Shown here: positions 29,433 to 40,286 of the stretch, in pieces
Position numbering within the stretch: position 1 is the first letter of the stretch
How the letters are laid out: each line of letters starts with the position of its first letter
DNA from: Otis tarda
Taxonomy: Eukaryota; Chordata; Aves; Otidiformes; Otididae
Direction of reading: 5' to 3'
Assembly: GCA_026413225.1 (NCBI GenBank)
Contig: CM048553.1
Span: forward strand, 147,305,690 to 147,369,689
Length of the DNA stretch: 64,000 nucleotides
Notes under the pieces: generated by a model
Told to the model about the DNA's origin: nothing
Seen by the model: only the letters and a program-made list of their open reading frames with translations
Databases searched by the model: none
Position numbers and translations under genes: made by a program

Positions 29433-29760
29433 GAATAGATCAGTAGTAGATTTTTATTAGTAGCACAAAATCATGGTTGTCAGGATTTTGATGGGCTTTG
29501 CTGCATGAATCTGTCTGATTATTCGGAATCTATTCACAAAAGTATTCAAAACTTGCAAAAGGAGTACAAAACCAGCAACAAAGTGATGATTTTGATATAT
29601 TCAGAAATCTTTTTCGGTGGATTGATAAAAGCTTATTACAAATAGCTGTAGGACGCTTATTCATTCTTTTTATATATGTATTTTGATCTGTATTCCGTGT
29701 GTGTGTTGAAATATGTGCAGACTTTAATAGATAAAGCGTTGAAACAAGCCTCTTCTCATA
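29433..29760 (+). pseudogene. Env transmembrane-subunit remnant, CX6CC and membrane anchor
   Basis: Reading begins VVDF just after the nested LTR. After a one-base shift it gives LVAQNHG and a C-x6-C-C motif (29478-29504), the disulphide motif that links SU and TM in gamma- and alpharetrovirus-type Env. A short acidic SDYSES stretch follows. After another shift, FRWIDKS and a hydrophobic run (about 29610-29690) form the membrane span, interrupted by one stop. Two frameshifts and at least one stop disable it. This TM type differs from the second env at 31127-31566. Confidence 0.78.
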
Positions 29761-30168
29761 AACAAAGAAGAGAGAGATGGGGTATTTCTTGAGCCAGTAC
29801 AGTGTCAGTGAAAGCAAACTGACCTTGGGAGAGGGATACAATCGTGCTCGCTGGAAGAAAGCCATGGAATGAGAAGGGAACTTTAAGATACAAGACATTG
29901 TTAATGGAATTTATGGCTTGTTTCAACAGAGGCCTGCAAAATTAGTCACTGGCTTTGTAGATAAGAAAGTTACTGAAGTTATTATGTTTGTAGTAATAGA
30001 GAATATCATAATAGAAAATTAGTAGAAAATAGTGAAATGTAGGTTTTTTTTATATATAGATAAGGTGTCATTAGTAATCTTATTAGCTTGTGTAGGGCAT
30101 AGCTAGGTGGTTGCTATCCTTAGCTAAAAAATTGTGATACTAGGCATTATACTAGGTATAATCATTCC
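29761..30168 (+). other. Uncharacterised provirus interior
   Basis: AT-rich sequence between the two retroviral remnants. At about 30073-30180 one frame gives a strongly hydrophobic Ile/Leu/Val reading with two stops, possibly another membrane-anchor remnant. Nothing else is recognisable. Confidence 0.5.
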
Positions 30169-31073
30169 GTGCTTGGTCACCTGTCTATAAAAGTGATACA
30201 GAGAATAATACATCAGAACGCACACGCCATACGACGTCAGTTCCGACTGCCCATCTCACATGGTTGGGCTGTAGTGGCAGCCTGCCCAGCATGTCAAGCA
30301 GCAAAGCCGAACCAGGTCTTATACTACCCAGGTGTTAACCCCGGAGGTATGCTCCGAACCAGGTACGACAACTAGATATCACAGACTATGCGCTATTTGG
30401 CTGTTTCAAATACATTCATGTTGTGATCGACACTTGCTCCCGAGCTCTCTTCGTGTGTCTATTCACGACGTCCATAACACAAAATCCATCCTGCACCAGA
30501 GCTGGGCTTTTATTTGCCTAGGATACCTCGGAAAATAAAGACTGACCGTGGGCCGTCACAGATATCTCACAACTTCCTGCAGACGTGGGGAGTCCGCCAT
30601 ACGTTTGGCATTCCTCTGAACAGCACCAAGCAAGTGATTGTAGAATGCGCACACAAAACCCTGAAAGCACAGCTAATCTGCTTAAGAGAGGGGGAAAGAG
30701 GGGTTCTCCGGGGGTCTTGGTCGGTGAAGCGCTTGTGGTACTGAATCATATGTCCTTCGCTAACCCCCAATCCGTTTCCCCTATCCAAAACCATTTTTCC
30801 TCGCGTCAGCCGCTGTTTGGGGGCAAGGCACTCCCAAAGGTCTGGTTCTGCCTGCCAGAAAACCCAGGCTGGGAAGGTCCCGCTGATTTGCTAACATGGG
30901 GACAAGGGTATGCTTGTATCTCTACAGGTGCGGGGACCCGATGGATCCCAGCCTGGTTGGTACAGCTGTGGCTGGAGGATCAGCAGGGTAACCGAGCGGT
31001 GTGGCACTCTCCAGCTCATCCTAGTGGGATTGATCCTGATTGTGAGTCTTCCAATGCAAGTGATAATGACTAA
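30169..31073 (+). pseudogene. pol: Retroviral integrase remnant (second source)
   Basis: The N-terminal zinc-binding segment reads RIIHQNAHAIRR...CPAC. The second His and both Cys are present, but the position expected to hold the first His is Gln (VIQRIIHQ). The catalytic core follows in other frames: QLDIT (Asp 30375-30377), VVIDTCS, KTDRGP (Asp 30544-30546) and QVIVECAH (Glu 30643-30645). The second Asp and the Glu are separated by 32 residues, not the usual 35, because of a short in-frame loss. The C-terminal DNA-binding part (GYACISTGAG...WIPAW, 30888-30956) is open to a stop at 31073. Three frame changes (near 30370, 30515 and 30690) make it inactive. Confidence 0.88.
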
Positions 31074-31566
31074 CTTTTGGGAGCAATTCACGCATTACAC
31101 CAACTCTACTCAGGTTTGCATAGCGTGTGGCCTGTTGGGCTCTTGGGAATGCCAACCGCACAGCCCTCGCCATATCTGAACTGGCGACTGCTTTAGCAGC
31201 ACACGATGAAGGACTGACGCAAATGAAGCTGGCATTAGATTATGCCCTTGCGAGGCCTGGCATCGGTTGCAGCGACCTAGAGGGAGTCCCAGGTCTCCAG
31301 GGTTACTGCTGTTTGGACTTCAGCGAAAATGCTTCCTTGGCCTCGGAGAAGACACGTGCGCATGCTGCCCAGTCAGTATTCAACGTCAAAGCCCTAAAGG
31401 ACTGGGGTAGTTTCCAGACCTGTTCGGTTTACCTAGATGGCTAAGAAATATTGTGTCTATAGGTCTGACAATCCTAGCAGTTGCTTTGATAATGCTTTAT
31501 TTGTTTCTGTTACTGTTAAGTTTCGTGCATGCTATGATTGAGGGGTTACTAGGCAACTATTCGTAA
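30990..31566 (+). pseudogene. env: Env remnant lacking most of SU (second source)
   Basis: The frame overlapping the pol end gives a hydrophobic leader (LILVGLILIVSLP, about 31017-31055) and a few SU residues with an N-S-T site. Then a frame change leads directly into the transmembrane subunit (31127-31444), so nearly all of SU is deleted. TM shows a heptad-like ELATALAAHDE...LALDYALA helix and then C, twelve residues, CC, where six are usual. After a further shift near 31415, a membrane anchor and short tail run from 31417 to the stop at 31564-31566. The anchor is intact in its own frame. It cannot give a whole Env. Confidence 0.8.
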
Positions 31567-31629
31567 TCAACTATGTTATAGCGGCATCCGCCTCAGGGTA
31601 CCAGCCATTAGACTAGAATGATTTAGCAT

Positions 31630-31641
31630 AGAGGGGGGAAT
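31630..31641 (+). other. Polypurine tract
   Basis: AGAGGGGGGAAT abuts the 3' LTR start at 31642. In retroviruses this tract primes plus-strand DNA synthesis. It is intact. Confidence 0.88.
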
Positions 31642-31990
31642 TGTGGGGTAACGTTAGCAGGGCTGCATGTATGCAGGAGGGGCAGTCTGCAGTGATTCAC
31701 GTGCTAGGCGCGGATAGGTCCATGGGATCAGGGGGCAGGTGCGTCCACGTACGTGGTGGGCACGGATAAGTCCATGGGTGCAGGTGCAGGTGCGTGGCGG
31801 GCATGGATGGGTCCATGGGTGCAGGGGGGCGGGTGCGTTCGCGTGCGTGGCGGGTGTACGGGTATTTAACCCTTTGTTGCGCAGCATTAAATTGAAGGCT
31901 TGGCTTGACGGTATCCGTGTGATGCCCTGCTTTCCCCGGAGCGGGGCTCCGGTGCGTGCGGGGTAGGTTAGCTGGCAAGAGAAGCCTGCA
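31642..31990 (+). repeat. 3' LTR of the mosaic provirus (349 bp)
   Basis: It is the same as the 5' LTR base for base except C at 31709. It keeps the three U3 units, TATTTAA (31863-31869) and ATTAAA (31886-31891). The genomic flank after it is GAAAGATGCAATTC. Confidence 0.95.
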
Positions 31991-34900
31991 GAAAGATGCA
32001 ATTCTTGTTATAGATCTTAATTTGTATCTCCATACACTTTAGAAATAAGTTGTTTTCTTAACCAACATCAATGAATTTCAGAAAAGACAACCTGAGTTTT
32101 ATGCTCATTTTAAAAACTTGAGCTCTATGCTATGTTAAGATCTTGTGTTCAATTCCAGATTAAGATGTAGATTTAAACTGTCGTTGTTTTGTCCTATTAA
32201 AACAGAATTGTTTTTCTTTTCCACCTTTTCTACAAGGTAAAGTATCAGTGATTAGTCAACATGTATTAACATATGATTTAAGACTGGGTTTTTTCATAAC
32301 ATTAACATAATTAACTCTCAATATTTAATTGCCATTCTTTCTTACAAGATACAACTGAGAATTATATTTTAGCTACATTAGGATTCAAACAGACAGGATT
32401 TTAAGGAAAATTAATTAATTCACTAAATTAAAGTGACAGTGTGATATTACAAAATTAGCATGCTTTCAGATATTAACCATCAATTGGACTGAAACTATTT
32501 CAGGTGCAATGCCATTTTTAAATAAACCTTTAAAAGTATGTTATTGTAACTTCAGCAGTGGAAGAACAAATGAAAACTGACAAATTGTTCATAAGACCAA
32601 ATAAATAGGATCTAAGGCTACTGCTCAGCAGCTATTCTAATTCATTAGAATTAGTTTTGCTGATTAATTCCTAAGAGTCAAATTGATTTCAAAATGTGAG
32701 AGCAAAGTCAGATATTCACTAGCTATTTTATTCAGGATGAATTCAAGATGCAGGACTTTATTAGTTCTTGTCACACATATGATCTGACCACAGACTTCCC
32801 AAACAAAGCTGAAGGTCCTTAAGGCAGATGACCCTAAAGGAGACTCACTATAGTAAATTGCTAATGAGGACAGCCTGGGATGTTTTCTGTGTATCTTAAT
32901 AGTGAGAAATAAGCTATTCTATCCTCTTGTAATGGGTAATTGAGAAAGAAGTGTTGATACTCTTAAGCAAAAAATAAAATGCATGTTTCATTAAATTAAA
33001 AAAAAAAAAAAAAGAGATGGTTACAATTATATACAGAATTTCTAAAAAAAAAAGAGTAAGCACTATATTCCACATTCATTTTTCTTTCAGAAGTTCAATG
33101 ACTTTCAGTCAAGACTTATTTAGTATCCTTACTTAAAACCTTCCCATAGTTAACTAACTTTGCAGTGACCGGTGCATCCCATTAAGAAGGGGGATTTTCT
33201 TTTGCTAATAAAATATCTTAATGAACTGTTCTCTTTGATGTTCTCTGGCATAAATATCTGCTGCCTCCAAGACTTTCCAATAAAGTTACAAACCTAATTA
33301 GAAGAATGTATTCTGAATCTGTTAAAGGAATTTTCAAGTTAATGTAGATATAAAAGCTTATTTGACTCTCTTTTTTTTTTTTGCATATTTTTAGATGTCA
33401 TTTCATCTTTATTTTTTTCACAAATCTCTTTTTTTATTCTTCATAAATTCCTAGTATTTTTACTTGCTCTTAAATTCAAGTTACAGTTTTGCTTCTGTTG
33501 GTTTACAAATAAACAACAGAAAAGAAAGGAATCCAAAACACAAACATACATTTGAAATTATAAAATCAGTATAAATGGTTGATGTAAAACATTCTTCTGA
33601 TCAAATCAACTTTCAGATCCCAGCTATTCAGGAAGGAAATAAAACTGCAGATTTAAAGAAATACATGACTAAAAAAAATCCACTTAAAAAAAAAGTTTCT
33701 AGACTTCAGCTCAAACAGGCAATGATCCCTGGATTTATCCAAATAGCAAAGACTCTAAAAGCTGTCTAGACAGAAGTTTAATACATGTACTTTTTGCTTC
33801 CTTTAGTTTTCATGTTGTCCACAATTTCTGTGAATTGATTCAGAAGTTTTTTTTTTATATTTCTTTTTGGTATCAGAAGGCACTTCTTTGCATTATTGCA
33901 TTATTTTATGATCTTTTCACTTACATTTTTTTCTCTCTCTTTTTTTAACCTCTTTCTTCTCTTTGACTACATAATTTATATTAATTTTAAATGTAAATCA
34001 ACTGCTGCAGTATGACATACACCAGAAGAGTCTGAAAGTAACAATTAAGCATTGACCAGAAATTTTCAGTGATGCAAGAGATAAAGACATTTGTCATCCT
34101 TCAGTACATACGAATGCATGTCTGCATGATTTTCCGGATGCTTCTCTCAGTTAACTTACAACCATCTGAAATCTTTTTAAGTAGATACTGAAAATATCAT
34201 AAATTGATGTATCTTAATTTTATCAAACTGGTTACATTTGAAAATCTGAATTTCTACCCAGACAAAATCAACATTCTATCTTTTGATAATGCAGAAATAC
34301 CAAACACTTAAACATGATCTATCTGCCCTCCACTAAACTCAGAACATAGACAGAGAAATACCACTTTGTTCTTTTACGTATATCTACTCAAATAATAGAT
34401 TTTATTCCAGTAAAATACATTTGTTTAATAGAGAAACAAAATAAAAATCACCAATATATGCACACATATGGATATTGTTCTTTCAGTTGGTTTAACTTCA
34501 GTGAGAAAATACTTTTTTTGAAAGGTCTGCTACTTTTTAGAAAAAACAAAACAAAACCAAACTTTAGCACAGATGAATGTTTGTAAATGAGAAAGTAGTA
34601 ATCTGAAATATGAAAGAATTATTTTCATATGATCATTTGTTGCATAGATATAGTCATACATTTTTTTTTCTTGAAACAGATGCATATCAATGCAAGATAA
34701 ATCTGTGGAATTCACTATAATAATACAAAAAAAAACTTATAAATTTTTCAAGACTCTCTTTCAATGATATGACAGGAATCTACGAAATGAATGACAAAAT
34801 GCTGGGACTGGAAAGTCTTCACATCTATTGGCCTTATTTACTAGCAGTCATCTTATAAAAGAGTACCTTTATTGTATTTGTCAACTAAAAAGCCCTGCCA

Positions 34901-37114
34901 ATATTGTCTTATGTATTTATTTTCTTTATAATTTGCTTTTGTGAATCACATTGCAACACAAAGATTTATTTACCCTTTTTAAGGATTGGATAATATCAAA
35001 CAGGCAAATCTTCAAGAGTAATTACTATACAGACTATGTACAAAGTAATGTATATAGCAACCACGTAACAAAAAGATGTTTCTTTCTGTTCCAGGAACTA
35101 CTTAAGACAAAAAGAAACTGAATGCATTTTATACATTCTGCAGGGCAAAATCTAACCCACTGTGCTTAGCTTGGACCATACAGCAGGACAGAACCTGCCA
35201 GTTCACTCCTTCATGAACAGGATTTTAATGACTAGATTTTGGACAATTTTGGAAAGCATTCTCTTCTGAGATTTCAGGCAGAAGAATCAAGAAGTAACAG
35301 GGAATATGTTGCAACTTTATTTCGGGTATGTGTGCTATAACTTGCTTTTTTTTTTTTAAAAAAAAAAAGGAGGGTTTAAAGCAAGTTAAAAACTATCACA
35401 AAAACTTGTATGTATGTACCTTTTCAAAAAAGACTTCGATGTAAACATGTATTATGGATATCTAACCTCATCAGAGGTTTCCATAAGTTTTAAATTTAAA
35501 GATTCTGATTTCTAATTCTGTTTCTTGTGTCACCTTGGACATGCTATTATATTGTAGTGCTCTAATTTCTTATCAACAAAATGAAATTCACACTTTCCTT
35601 TTACTACCAGAGGGATATTAATGTTAGTTGCCTAGTATCTATTCAGTGCTATAAACAAGTAAACTAGTGTGCATATGTCTAATGTACAGTTTCAGATAGA
35701 ATACTTGCTAAAGCTGGAACTGCATATTGTTAAGACTTTGACACTCCTAGTTTTTATTTTTTTTCAGTGAAGTTCAGATGCATGGAAAAATAATGAACTA
35801 TAAAACCAGTAATAATAATCTTTCATTTACTCTTGATATTAAAAAAATCTTTATATCATTGCTTTCAAGTATCTAAGTCAGGTATTTACGTCAGGTATCT
35901 AATCTTTGCCCTAAACAGGCTAAATGCCCAAATTTTCTATTCTAAATCCAGTATTAGGCATCAAGGAGCTATTAGACACAATCTTATTACTAAAGATTAC
36001 CACAGTAATTTAAGACTCAAAAAAAATTATCTGATATATTCATCTTTAGCACAAAGAAGGTAATCTTAAGAGGTAATATTTTTTTCCTTTTTTTTTTTTT
36101 TTACAGATTAGCCCTTGTCAGCAATAATGTGAAGTTCTTAGAAAGGCAAAAGGCAAAGACAAGCTTGCAGAAGAGGTATCTTGCCAATTTACCTTCATAT
36201 CAGTCTGTACATGTTCATTGCATAGGAAAGAATACAAATCTTAACACTTAAGCACATCTTTTGCATGGTTTACTCTATCTGTATCTAGGAAAATTAATAG
36301 AATGATACAGAAATTCTGAAGACTGTAGGCTAATAAGTGTAATTTTGCCGTTAGTAATACAAGGCCACAGGATTTTTGTTGACCTCCTGCAGACTTGCCT
36401 TGGCCTGAGGTTGTTTTCACTAGCTTTGATAATTTGTAGTGGTCAAGTGAATGTTTCCTGACCTGCTATATTTTGGGAATGCTGTGCTCTGAGAACACAG
36501 CATACAGTAAAGCTCTGATAAAGCTGCCTAGTCACTGCATAACAAGCAACAACCCTTTATACTTACTGAGGCAGGGGACGCTAATCTGCAACTTTCAGAT
36601 TTTAGTAAAGAACAGTAAGAAAGAAGCAGCTTGTGTTAAGAAAACATATAAAAGAAAGAAACAACTGAACTCAAAGACTGAAAAGGAAGCCATCACCCAC
36701 CCCATCACCACCACAAATATCACACTCATCCCAACACCCTCAATTGATAGCGTCCCTCAGATGCTATCAATTAATTGTAATGCCCACTCCAGGAGCACAG
36801 TGAAAAGGGCGAAAATAAGACAAGAGAAAAACAGTGGAGAGTGGAAAGGCAGTTCTTAACACTTATAAGTGTTTTATTATTATTGAGGCTTTTCTATATT
36901 AGATAATTTAGACTCCCAGACTGTTAAAACTTTAATTGGAATAATAATAAATTGTTAACTCCACATAAATTGTGTTCCCTTTGGCCATAACAAGATTCTC
37001 TGTCTAACATTATACTATATAAGTGTATTACAATCCAACTAACTTTAGAGCTGATGTTTTGTATACCAAACATAAATTATATTTCTATGTATCTTATACC
37101 ACTGAAGTACTGTT

Positions 37115-37531
37115 CAATGACTGTCTGGATTCTGAGGGATCTAACAGGCCTAAACAGCACTGCCCAGCCTCCCCTGGGTCTCCCCCCATTCATGTCCAGG
37201 ACTCCTAGCCTGGCTCCATCAGTCCCGGCCCCAGTGATGCTGCAGCAGTGCTGATCCCCAGCTCCCCACAGCCCTGCCCTGCCCAGCCATGGGGCTAATG
37301 TCCCCGCGTGGCCTTGGCCTGTTTCCATTCCCATGGAGGTGCCTGATGTCCAGGGCTGGGTCTGCCTCCTGCTGCACCCCAGCCTGCCCTGCTCCCTGGC
37401 TGGAGGTAGCAGGACCAGCACTGGCTGTGATGCCCTCAACTGCCTGCCCCTGATGCAGATACTCTGTGGTCCCCAGCTCTCCAGCCCTGAGAGAGCTATC
37501 GGACCCTGCCACATCCTGACAATTACTGTCT
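37115..37531. mobile_element. GC-rich 393-bp insert with 12-bp target duplication
   Basis: A block rich in C and G (37127-37519) sits in AT-rich intron. It is flanked by CAATGACTGTCT (37115-37126) and CAATTACTGTCT (37520-37531), a 12-bp direct repeat with one difference. That length is typical of LINE-machinery retroposition. It is CpG-poor, shows no poly(A) tail and no CR1 tail, and I recognise no family. A minus-strand frame is open for 145 codons across it, but its Gly/Ala/Gln-rich composition looks like a by-product of base content. It could be a 5'-truncated processed transcript or a non-autonomous retroposon. Confidence 0.6.
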
Positions 37532-38444
37532 CTTAATCACTGCAAAAAAATACAATGCCTATGAACAAAGCAAAGCATTACATTTAACAAGAAGTGTTAT
37601 TCTTCTCTTAATTCTCACTCAGAATAAATAACCGAAGTTAATCTCTAAGCAGAGAAAATGTTAATTATAAAGTAATGTAAAGTTGAAAAATTTATAAATG
37701 AAATTGTGCCGTCTTTTATTTTTTGGTTTTATCTAAAAGGTCAGGATAGGCTGAAAAATAACACTTTTTAAGAAAGGTCAGGTCCTAAGTGAGATGAAAA
37801 CAATTCTTTGTGAAGGAAGAAGGTTCCTTCAGTATAGAAATTGATTCAAAATCCACTTAGACTTTACAGAGATACAGCTATTCCTGCAGAACTTTACATC
37901 CTGCCAGCATCAAGTGGACAGTAAGCGATTTTTTGAGCTATGAAGTGGGCATCCAGTGCAAAATAAGAGCTTTGCCTCAGGAGAAGCTTCCCTGTGAGAT
38001 GCCCCCAGTGATCTATTAGCCAATAATTTCAAGATGTCATAAGCTAAATGTTTACACATTAAAATAAACTCCAAATGCATTCTTGAAAGAGATACATACG
38101 TATTGCCTTAATTAGCATTTCAGGAAAATTTGCACGACAGCACAATGATAGTAATTAAAAAGTTCTCTTACAACAGCCAAAATGGTTACTAATATCCAAA
38201 ATAGCTAACTCAGTTACTGCAAGTATCTTTCCTCAGCAGTGTATTATGTTGTACAGAGAAATGCTCAAAAAGAGACATCTTCTACAGGAGAAAGATGTAT
38301 TGGGATGATTTAAAATATGGCATTTTGATTTTCAGAAATGGCAGCTGGTGTTGGATATTTCTTAATATTCCTTAGCTGACAGAACTTAAGGAAGTCAAAT
38401 TTTGAGACGACTGGTTGCTCTGCATATCTGAACACTTCAGACTT

Positions 38445-38765
38445 TCACAGAACAGTTGCGGTTGGAAGGGACATCTGGAGATTGTCCAGTCCACCCATAC
38501 CTACTAAAAGCTGGGTCAACCAAAATAGGTTGCTCAAAATAGTGTCCAGTCTACATCTCTACAGGGACAGAGACCTACAACCTTCCTGGGAAGCTTGTTC
38601 AATTTTTCAATCACATTTACAGCAAAAAGTTTTACTTTGTTTAAAAGGAATTTCCCATGTTTCTATATGTGCCCATTATGATTTACGCTTTCATTGGGCA
38701 CCACTGAGAATAGTCTGGCTCCATCTTAATTACTCCCTCTCATCAGACATTTATGCATATATGCA
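38445..38765 (-). mobile_element. Old CR1 3' fragment
   Basis: TCACAGAACAGTTGCGGTTGGAAGGGACATCTGGAGATTGTCCAG, then GGACAGAGACCTACAACCTTCCTGGGAAGC, and GGGCACCACTGAGAATAGTCTGGCTCCATC, follow the layout of an old avian CR1 subfamily 3' region on the minus strand. It is strongly diverged. Confidence 0.8.
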
Positions 38766-39735
38766 CTAACATCCTTGTTTATTTTTAAAAATACTAAGCC
38801 TTTAAAGTGTCTTAAAACCTGATATTCTTTAAATTGGAATCACAAATTTTGGAAGTGTGTATTTGAACTAGAACTTTAGAATCATACATGTTCTACACAT
38901 TCCTTCCACTTTTTTTTTCCTTATAAAAATATCCTACTCTGAAGTCTAACTGTCTCCTATGACAGTCTTATTCTTGAATATAAGTTCTGTAGGTCAGCAA
39001 ACTAATTTATTTTCCAGAAAAACTAAAAGTTGACACTGGAAAAAAATATCTCTGAGGTCATGTGTTGTTTTCACTCTAAAGAATACTCTCAAAAAAAACC
39101 CAAAAAATATATTTGTATGAAGGTATCAACATTTGTTAAGCTTGTTGAGACAGTAAAATCCCCTTTCAAGCCATTCAGCTTCCTCAAGTCATCTGAAATG
39201 TCTCCTCTATCCAAATCAAGGACATCCACATTTCTAGACTCAATCACAACATCTATTCTTCTATGCAAAAATGGAAACTCAGTATTTTTCACAGAATTTG
39301 ACAATTTTCTAGAGTCATGGCAGAAAATATGACTTTATGTCTTCTTGCTTTGTGGGAGCCTGCTTTGAGCAATTTCGTTGCCTCTATAAAAAAGCTAACT
39401 ACATTAGACAGCGCATTCATGTAATTAGACCATGAAGACAACAAAAAGGTCCTGGTAGTCAGAATTAGAATACAGGTTTCAGTCAACAAAAGGAACAAAA
39501 GCCAGAAATTAGGATTAATATTAGGGTAGTTTACTTGGAAAAAAGCACAAATAGAAGCTTGTAGAATCAGGGAGCTAAAATGCGGAAATTAGGGCAAGCT
39601 CTATGCCTCAGACATTAATCTAACCTAAGATACTGTGGGATGTTTTTCATATAACAGATACTTCGAACAGTGAGAGTAGAAAAAGACTTAAAGATACTGT
39701 GCAGAATTGTTTATTTATTTTCATTATTCTAGAAA

Positions 39736-40146
39736 ACTATGAAGACAGGCTGAGAGAGTTGAGGCTGTTCAGCCTGGAGAAGAGGAGGCTCCAAGGAGAC
39801 CTTATAGCAGTCTTCCAGTGCCTCAAGGGGCCTTATAAGAAAGATGGGGAGAGGCTGTTCAGTAGGGCCTGTTGTGATAGGACGAGGGGTAATGGTTTCA
39901 AAATAGATGGAGGTAAATTTAGATTGGATATTAGGAAAAAATTTTTTACACTGAGGGTGGTGGAACACTGGAACAGGTTGCCCAGAGAAGTGGTGGACGC
40001 CCCATCCCTGGAAATGTTCAAGGCCAGGCTGGATGAGGCTCTGAGCACCCTGATCTAGTTGGGGATGTCCCTGGTCCTTGCAGGGGGGTTGGACTAGATG
40101 ACCTTTGAAGGTCCCTTCCAACCCTAATCATTCTATGATTCTATGA
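39736..40146 (+). mobile_element. CR1 LINE, 3' fragment
   Basis: Plus-strand copy of the ORF2 end ([17 protein letters not shown] through ALSTLI and stop at 40058) plus 3' UTR, ending ATTCTATGATTCTATG. The coding end is uninterrupted from 39736 to the stop, so this is one of the younger copies here. Confidence 0.93.
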
Positions 40147-40286
40147 GTACAAAGACGAGCACAAAAATAAATATTTTGCCTCTGTACAAGGCGAAGGAAT
40201 ACCTAAATGTCAATTAAACCCCCAAAAACAACATTGTGATAGCCTCCACAACAGGTAAAAGGATTAATTTCTTCCAGATTGGTTAA

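Larger units (their letters stand above)
26467..31990 (+). mobile_element. Mosaic endogenous retrovirus, antisense to CSMD3
   Basis: A 5524-bp provirus-like unit: 5' LTR, tRNA-Trp primer-binding site, damaged gag piece, foreign LTR fragment with A32, pol-end/env remnant with a nested LTR, a second integrase/env remnant, polypurine tract, 3' LTR. The two LTRs are identical except at one site (T at 26534, C at 31709). Protease and reverse transcriptase regions are absent. The flanks are CACAAA before the 5' LTR and GAAAGA after the 3' LTR, so no target duplication is visible. The primer site and compact LTR point to the avian alpharetrovirus-like group, while the insides come from at least two retroviral sources. 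It can make no complete viral protein. Confidence 0.92.

Noticed and set aside
36473-36859. 128-codon plus-strand frame
   Set aside because: No domain, no splice signals and ordinary intronic composition. Probably chance.
37077-37514. 145-codon minus-strand frame
   Set aside because: It spans a GC-rich insert and AT-rich flank, has low-complexity Gly/Ala/Gln composition and no splice or domain evidence.
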